A DNA stretch of 64,000 nucleotides from assembly GCA_900538705.1 (NCBI GenBank), contig UPZG01000003.1, positions 127,171 through 191,170 of the forward strand, given 5' to 3'. The position numbers and the translations under genes were made by a program. Shown here in pieces: positions 60,080-64,000 of this stretch. Every line of letters begins with the position of its first letter. The stretch's first letter is position 1. The DNA is from an uncultured Porphyromonadaceae bacterium (GTDB taxonomy: Bacteria > Bacteroidota > Bacteroidia > Bacteroidales > Barnesiellaceae_A). The notes below the pieces were generated by a model. That model was not told the DNA's origin and ran no database searches. It saw nothing but the letters and a program-made list of their open reading frames with translations.

Positions 60080-62638
60080 GTGGAACGAGAAACGTACACT
60101 TATGATGAGGCTTTTGCTGCTTCGCTCCGTTATTTTGGAGGAGACGAATTGGCTGCTCGTGTGTGGGTGAATAAATATGCTCTGAAAGATTCCTATGGAC
60201 ATATCTATGAAAACACACCCGATGACATGCATTGGCGTTTGGCAAACGAATTGGCTCGTATAGAGCAGAAGTATCCTAACCCGCTTTCGGCGCAAGAACT
60301 TTTCGACTTGATGGCGCATTTCCGTTATATCGTGCCACAAGGTAGTCCTATGACGGGTATCGGTAACGATTTCCAGATAGGGTCGCTTTCAAACTGTTTC
60401 GTTGTAGGACTTGAAGGTGAGCCTGACTCCTACGGTGGTATTATTAAAATAGACGAAGAGCAAGTGCAGTTGATGAAACGGCGTGGCGGAGTAGGGCATG
60501 ACCTCTCTCACATTCGTCCGAAGGGTTCGCCTGTTAAAAACTCGGCATTGACTTCTACAGGATTAGTGCCTTTTATGGAGCGATTCTCTAATTCGACGCG
60601 TGAAGTGGCCCAAGATGGTCGACGCGGAGCTCTCATGTTGACAGTATCTATCAAACATCCCGATTCCGAGGCTTTTATTGATGCAAAGATGACCGAGGGG
60701 AAAATTACTGGAGCTAACGTGTCGGTGAAGATTGACGATGATTTTATGAAATCGGCTATCGACGGAACTCCTTATGTGCAGCAATATCCTATCGATTCAG
60801 AGCATCCATTGGTGTCAAAAGAGGTAAATGCTCGTGATATATGGCGCAAAATAGTGCATAATGCGTGGAAGTCGGCCGAGCCTGGTGTGCTTTTCTGGGA
60901 CACTATTATCCGGGAGTCTGTTCCCGATTGTTATGCCGATTTAGGCTTTAAGACAGTTTCAACCAATCCTTGTGGCGAAATTCCGTTGTGTCCTTATGAT
61001 AGCTGCCGCCTGCTGGCCATTAATCTCTATTCATACGTGAAGAATCCATTCACGCCCGAGGCAACGTTCGACTTTGAACTTTTCCGCGACCATGTTACCA
61101 AGGCACAACGTATCATGGATGATATTATCGATCTCGAAATGGAGAAAATCGAGAAGATTATCGATAAAATTATATCAGACCCTGAGACTAACGAAGTGAA
61201 AAATACCGAGTTGAACCTTTGGCGAAAAATACAGAAACGTACTCTCCAAGGTCGTCGCACCGGTGTGGGTACTACGGCCGAAGGAGATATGTTGGCAGCC
61301 TTAGGACTACGTTATGGTACTGATGAGGCTACTGACAAGTCGGAGCAAGTACACCGTTTCCTTGCTTTGACAGCTTACCGTTCGTCGGTAGAGTTGGCTC
61401 GTGAGCGTGGGGCTTTTGAGATATATGATGCTGCTCGTGAGAAAAACAACCCCTTTATCAATCGTTTGAAAGAGGCCGATCCTGAGTTGTACGAGCTTAT
61501 GGTAAAATATGGCCGTCGTAACATAGCTTGCCTTACAATAGCTCCTACGGGAACTACGAGTCTTATGACGCAAACTACATCGGGTATAGAACCTGTATTT
61601 ATGCCTGTATACAAGCGTCGTCGTAAGGTCAACCCTAACGACCCTGATGCTCATCCCGACTATTGGGACGAAAATGGTGATGCTTTTGAAGAGTATATTG
61701 TATATCACCACAAGTTCCTGACATGGATGCAGATAAATGGTTATGAAGTAAAGAACAATTACACGCAAGAGGAGATAGATTCTCTTGTCGCTAAATCGCC
61801 CTATTATAAAGCCACATCAAACGATATCGATTGGCTGAAAAAAGTGCGCATGCAAGGACGTGTACAAAAGTGGGTCGACCACTCTATTAGCGTTACCATC
61901 AACTTGCCGGCCGATGTTACCGAAGATTTGGTAAACGACCTTTACGTCGAGGCTTGGAAGTCGGGTTGCAAAGGCTGTACGGTTTATCGTGAAGGCTCAC
62001 GTTCGGGAGTCCTTATTTCAGTAAGTAAGGAAAAGGAAGAAAAGGAGAAGCGTAAATTGGCTGCCGGAGATACCGTTGCTCAGCCGCTTATCGTGCACAA
62101 ACGTCCTATCGAACTCGAAGCAGACGTAGTGCGTTTCCAAAATAACAAGGAAAAATGGATTGCCTTCGTTGGGTTGCTTAATGGTCGGCCTTATGAGATA
62201 TTTACAGGTTTGGCCGATGATGACGATGGTATATTCTGTCCCAAAAATGTAACCAAGGGCAAGATTATAAAAGCTGTCGACCCTGATGGGAATAAACGAT
62301 ACGACTTCCAGTTCGTCAACAAACGAGGTTATAAGACAACTATCGAAGGCCTATCCGATAAGTTCAATCCTGAGTATTGGAATTATGCAAAGCTTATATC
62401 AGGAGTTTTGCGTTACGGTATGCCTATCGACCAAGTAATAAAACTTGTTTCGGGACTCGACCTTGACAATCAGTCTATCAATACTTGGAAGAATGGTGTG
62501 GAGCGCGCATTGAAAAAATATCTGCCCAATGGAACGAAGGCTGGTGGACTTACCTGTCCCAACTGTAAACAAGAGACTCTTGTCTATCAGGAAGGATGTC
62601 TCATTTGTACCAACTGCGGCACATCTCGATGTGGATGA
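60080..62638 (+). CDS. nrdJ: Adenosylcobalamin-dependent (class II) ribonucleotide reductase
   Basis: 852 residues, starting GTG. It makes deoxyribonucleotides without oxygen dependence using adenosylcobalamin. Motifs: VPQGSPMTGIGNDFQIGSLSNCF (SPMTGIGND, SLSNCFVV) with the first redox Cys, KRRGGVGHDLSHIRPKGS, the active-site STNPCGEIPLCPYDSC with Cys and Glu, and TIAPTGTTSLMTQTTSGIEP (APTGTTSLM, TSGIEP). The C-terminus carries a zinc-ribbon-like CPNCKQETLVYQEGCLICTNCG (CPNCKQ, CLICTNCG), as usual in this NrdJ type. It is monocistronic with a strong terminator. Confidence 0.95.
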   Translation: MERETYTYDEAFAASLRYFGGDELAARVWVNKYALKDSYGHIYENTPDDMHWRLANELARIEQKYPNPLSAQELFDLMAHFRYIVPQGSPMTGIGNDFQIGSLSNCFVVGLEGEPDSYGGIIKIDEEQVQLMKRRGGVGHDLSHIRPKGSPVKNSALTSTGLVPFMERFSNSTREVAQDGRRGALMLTVSIKHPDSEAFIDAKMTEGKITGANVSVKIDDDFMKSAIDGTPYVQQYPIDSEHPLVSKEVNARDIWRKIVHNAWKSAEPGVLFWDTIIRESVPDCYADLGFKTVSTNPCGEIPLCPYDSCRLLAINLYSYVKNPFTPEATFDFELFRDHVTKAQRIMDDIIDLEMEKIEKIIDKIISDPETNEVKNTELNLWRKIQKRTLQGRRTGVGTTAEGDMLAALGLRYGTDEATDKSEQVHRFLALTAYRSSVELARERGAFEIYDAAREKNNPFINRLKEADPELYELMVKYGRRNIACLTIAPTGTTSLMTQTTSGIEPVFMPVYKRRRKVNPNDPDAHPDYWDENGDAFEEYIVYHHKFLTWMQINGYEVKNNYTQEEIDSLVAKSPYYKATSNDIDWLKKVRMQGRVQKWVDHSISVTINLPADVTEDLVNDLYVEAWKSGCKGCTVYREGSRSGVLISVSKEKEEKEKRKLAAGDTVAQPLIVHKRPIELEADVVRFQNNKEKWIAFVGLLNGRPYEIFTGLADDDDGIFCPKNVTKGKIIKAVDPDGNKRYDFQFVNKRGYKTTIEGLSDKFNPEYWNYAKLISGVLRYGMPIDQVIKLVSGLDLDNQSINTWKNGVERALKKYLPNGTKAGGLTCPNCKQETLVYQEGCLICTNCGTSRCG

Positions 62639-62688
62639 TAATATAGTTGCATCATAATCACGTAAATGGCCTTGTACCATTTTAATAG

Positions 62689-62728
62689 ATACCCCCGTTA
62701 GAACCGGCTCTGACGGGGGTATTTTTTT
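62689..62728 (+). terminator. Rho-independent terminator of nrdJ
   Basis: ATACCCCCGTTAGA (62689-62702) pairs with TCTGACGGGGGTAT (62709-62722), one G-U pair, followed by seven T. Confidence 0.95.
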
Positions 62729-62938
62729 GAAGGAAAATATTGTCTCTATTGAAGAATATGTGCCGATGTAAGGTCTATCATATGTCGGTTGCAGTGTATA
62801 ATAAATATATATGTATTATGGACTGATGGATAGCGCCCTTCTCTATATGAAGATAGCTTACTTGAGTAATTATAGAGGGGCAACATTATTATATAAATAT
62901 GTGAGATTGTTTTCTTAAATCAGAAAATTTTATTTTCA
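62729..62938. other. AT-rich non-coding stretch
   Basis: No credible gene. An imperfect inverted repeat (CTCTATA near 62841 with TATAGAG near 62872) is the only structure noticed. Confidence 0.35.
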
Positions 62939-62970
62939 TTTGCCTATACACACTCGTTTCGTTATCTTTG
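62939..62970 (+). promoter_or_regulatory. Promoter of the small membrane protein gene
   Basis: TTTG at 62939-62942 and TATCTTTG at 62963-62970, spaced 20 bases. The leader of about 155 bases is unusually long; no structure was recognised in it. Confidence 0.65.
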
Positions 62971-63134
62971 CTACGAGCCATGGCCTGTGTATGTCTTTGA
63001 TGATGCTGTGTCGCTGTTTTGAGACGTTGAAATGTATTGTATTGAATCAGCTAAATAGTAATCATTAGAAGTTTGGGGCAAAGCTTGTTTGCGTTGAAAG
63101 TGCAGGTAATTATTCATATCTTTAATCTTATAGT

Positions 63135-63440
63135 ATGGAAGCACAAAATCAAAACCAAAATCAAAAATCCCGCCCTCCACGATGGTTTGTGGCCTTGGCA
63201 GTGCTAACGGCCCTCCCTATTTTGGCCTATCCGTGGATATGGGCCTATTTTAAAAGTCATTCCTTTCCGTGGCTCGATTCTGGAATGCTGCAATTCATTA
63301 TATATGCATTCCCCGTATATATCCTTGCTACTTGCTGGTTTAGTTGCAAAATATATGTTGAGCGTCCTATCGTATCATGGATATTGCAGGTGTTGTTGCT
63401 TTTCTGTTATGCCCTGCTTTTTTGGATAATGTCGCTCTGA
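63135..63440 (+). CDS. Small membrane protein of unknown function
   Basis: 101 residues. A short Gln/Asn-rich start (MEAQNQNQNQKSRPP) precedes three hydrophobic helices (about 17-36, 48-70, 78-99) with several Trp/Pro residues. No family is recognised. It has a full promoter upstream and is the last protein gene before the rRNA operon. Confidence 0.65.
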   Translation: MEAQNQNQNQKSRPPRWFVALAVLTALPILAYPWIWAYFKSHSFPWLDSGMLQFIIYAFPVYILATCWFSCKIYVERPIVSWILQVLLLFCYALLFWIMSL

Positions 63441-63563
63441 TATACTCTTCATCGGACTCTCTCGTAAGCCATGATTGAGGGAAAAAGTTATGTTTTTCTG
63501 CAGGTGTATCTTCCAGAAAATGGACTTTTCATACTTATATCACAAAATATGTTTTACAACAGT

Positions 63564-63633
63564 TGTGTATAACATATCTATGCAACATATTGAATATCAA
63601 TATATAAACAAGTTATTAACAACGTTATCAACT
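63564..63633. other. Cluster of DnaA-box-like sequences
   Basis: TTATACACA (minus strand, 63572-63564) is a perfect TTATnCACA box. TTATTAACA (63613-63621) and TTATCAACT (63625-63633) are near matches on the plus strand. The surrounding 100 bases are very A/T-rich. An inverted repeat ATGTTTTACAAC / GTTGTGTATAACAT overlaps the first box. Confidence 0.4.
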
Positions 63634-63672
63634 GAATTGTTGAAAAATAATAGCAAAAAAATCCTCAAAATA

Positions 63673-63704
63673 CTTGCACAGTAAGTTTTCGCGCAGTACC
63701 TTTG
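63673..63704 (+). promoter_or_regulatory. Promoter of the rRNA operon
   Basis: CTTG at 63673-63676 and TACCTTTG at 63697-63704, spaced 20 bases. It is followed by a G/A-rich leader of about 230 bases to the 16S start. A second upstream promoter was not seen. Confidence 0.7.
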
Positions 63705-63940
63705 CATCCGCAACCCGAAAAAAGAGGGGTGCGAGAGAGGTCTGAAGAGGCCGAAGAGATCATTGGAAGCATGGTGAAAACCAAGAAAAGATAAGCAGCA
63801 AAGACGAAGTAAGTACGGGACCTGCGCTTTTCGGAATGAAGATTCGGGGAGCAAGCAGGAGGAATAATTACGGCGTCCACGTCAAGCCGAGCAGGAGACT
63901 ATCTTGTATAAGGAAAAAGAAAAGAATAGAAAAGAGATAT

Positions 63941-64000
63941 ACAACGAAGAGTTTGATCCTGGCTCAGGATGAACGCTAGCGACAGGCTTAACACATGCAA
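63941..64000 (+). rRNA. 16S ribosomal RNA, 5' end only
   Basis: The universal GAAGAGTTTGATCCTGGCTC begins at 63946, so the mature 5' end is about 63941. The following bases GATGAACGCTAGCGACAGGC and TTAACACATGCAA are of Bacteroidales type. The gene runs off the window at 64000. Confidence 0.97.

Overview
The window looks like chromosome of a Bacteroidales bacterium (phylum Bacteroidota). Four independent signs support this: a SusC/SusD outer-membrane pair; C-terminal sorting domains of the type IX secretion system (T9SS) on secreted proteins; many copies of the TAnnTTTG -7 promoter element used by the Bacteroidota housekeeping sigma factor; and the 5' end of a 16S rRNA gene with Bacteroidales-type sequence at the right edge. 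Genus cannot be fixed from this; a Barnesiella/Coprobacter/Muribaculaceae-like gut organism would fit. No phage, transposase, integrase, CRISPR array or tRNA gene was seen.

Layout. 0.1-4.6 kb (minus strand): a DUF3256 secreted protein, an EamA transporter, truA and speA. 4.7-8.8 kb: an accessory patch with a secreted leucine-rich-repeat protein whose T9SS tail is cut off by frame slips, three tandem paralogous beta-barrel genes and the decayed tail of a fourth copy. 8.9-13.2 kb (minus): asnS, an RsuA/RluB-type pseudouridine synthase with a long Asn/Gly/Tyr/Arg-rich tail, and purB. 13.5-20.8 kb (plus): purH followed by the rod-shape cluster mreB-mreC-mreD-PBP2-rodA, overlapping from mreC on. 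20.9-28.2 kb: an FtsB/DivIC-like protein with a small membrane protein, a secreted hypothetical, a large M16 peptidase, a FadL-like porin and coaX. 28.7-39.7 kb: a structured leader RNA, a SusC/SusD locus with two surface-lipoprotein candidates, and two tandem C10 cysteine peptidases carrying T9SS tails. 39.7-43.9 kb: lptC, a CNNM/CorC membrane protein and a PpiD-like foldase. 44-51.9 kb: glgB and dnaB (minus), then ispE, grpE, dnaJ and a dihydrouridine synthase (plus). 52-54 kb: an operon of a J-domain-less DnaJ relative, a DUF2007 protein and a NYN-domain nuclease-like protein. 54.2-59.5 kb (minus): a three-gene redox/transport operon. 60-64 kb: class II ribonucleotide reductase, a small membrane protein and the start of an rRNA operon.

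The most unusual locus is the 54.2-59.5 kb operon. A membrane polyferredoxin contains an internal twin-arginine motif before its second ferredoxin half. It is followed by a Tat-exported lipoprotein aldo/keto reductase with ferredoxin motifs, and then, with an ATGA overlap, by a DUF1893 domain fused in frame to a TonB-dependent receptor. Read together (inference), electrons could be carried from cytosolic ferredoxin across the inner membrane to a periplasmic reductase acting on a substrate taken up by the receptor. Second in interest are the structured leader upstream of susC with two mutually exclusive helices, and the J-less DnaJ operon.

Promoter -7 boxes and terminator hairpins repeatedly fall inside the longest possible reading frames. 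They were used to choose shorter starts for the EamA transporter, lptC, glgB, dnaB, ispE and the polyferredoxin gene. All functional calls come from reading motifs by eye; no database search was possible.
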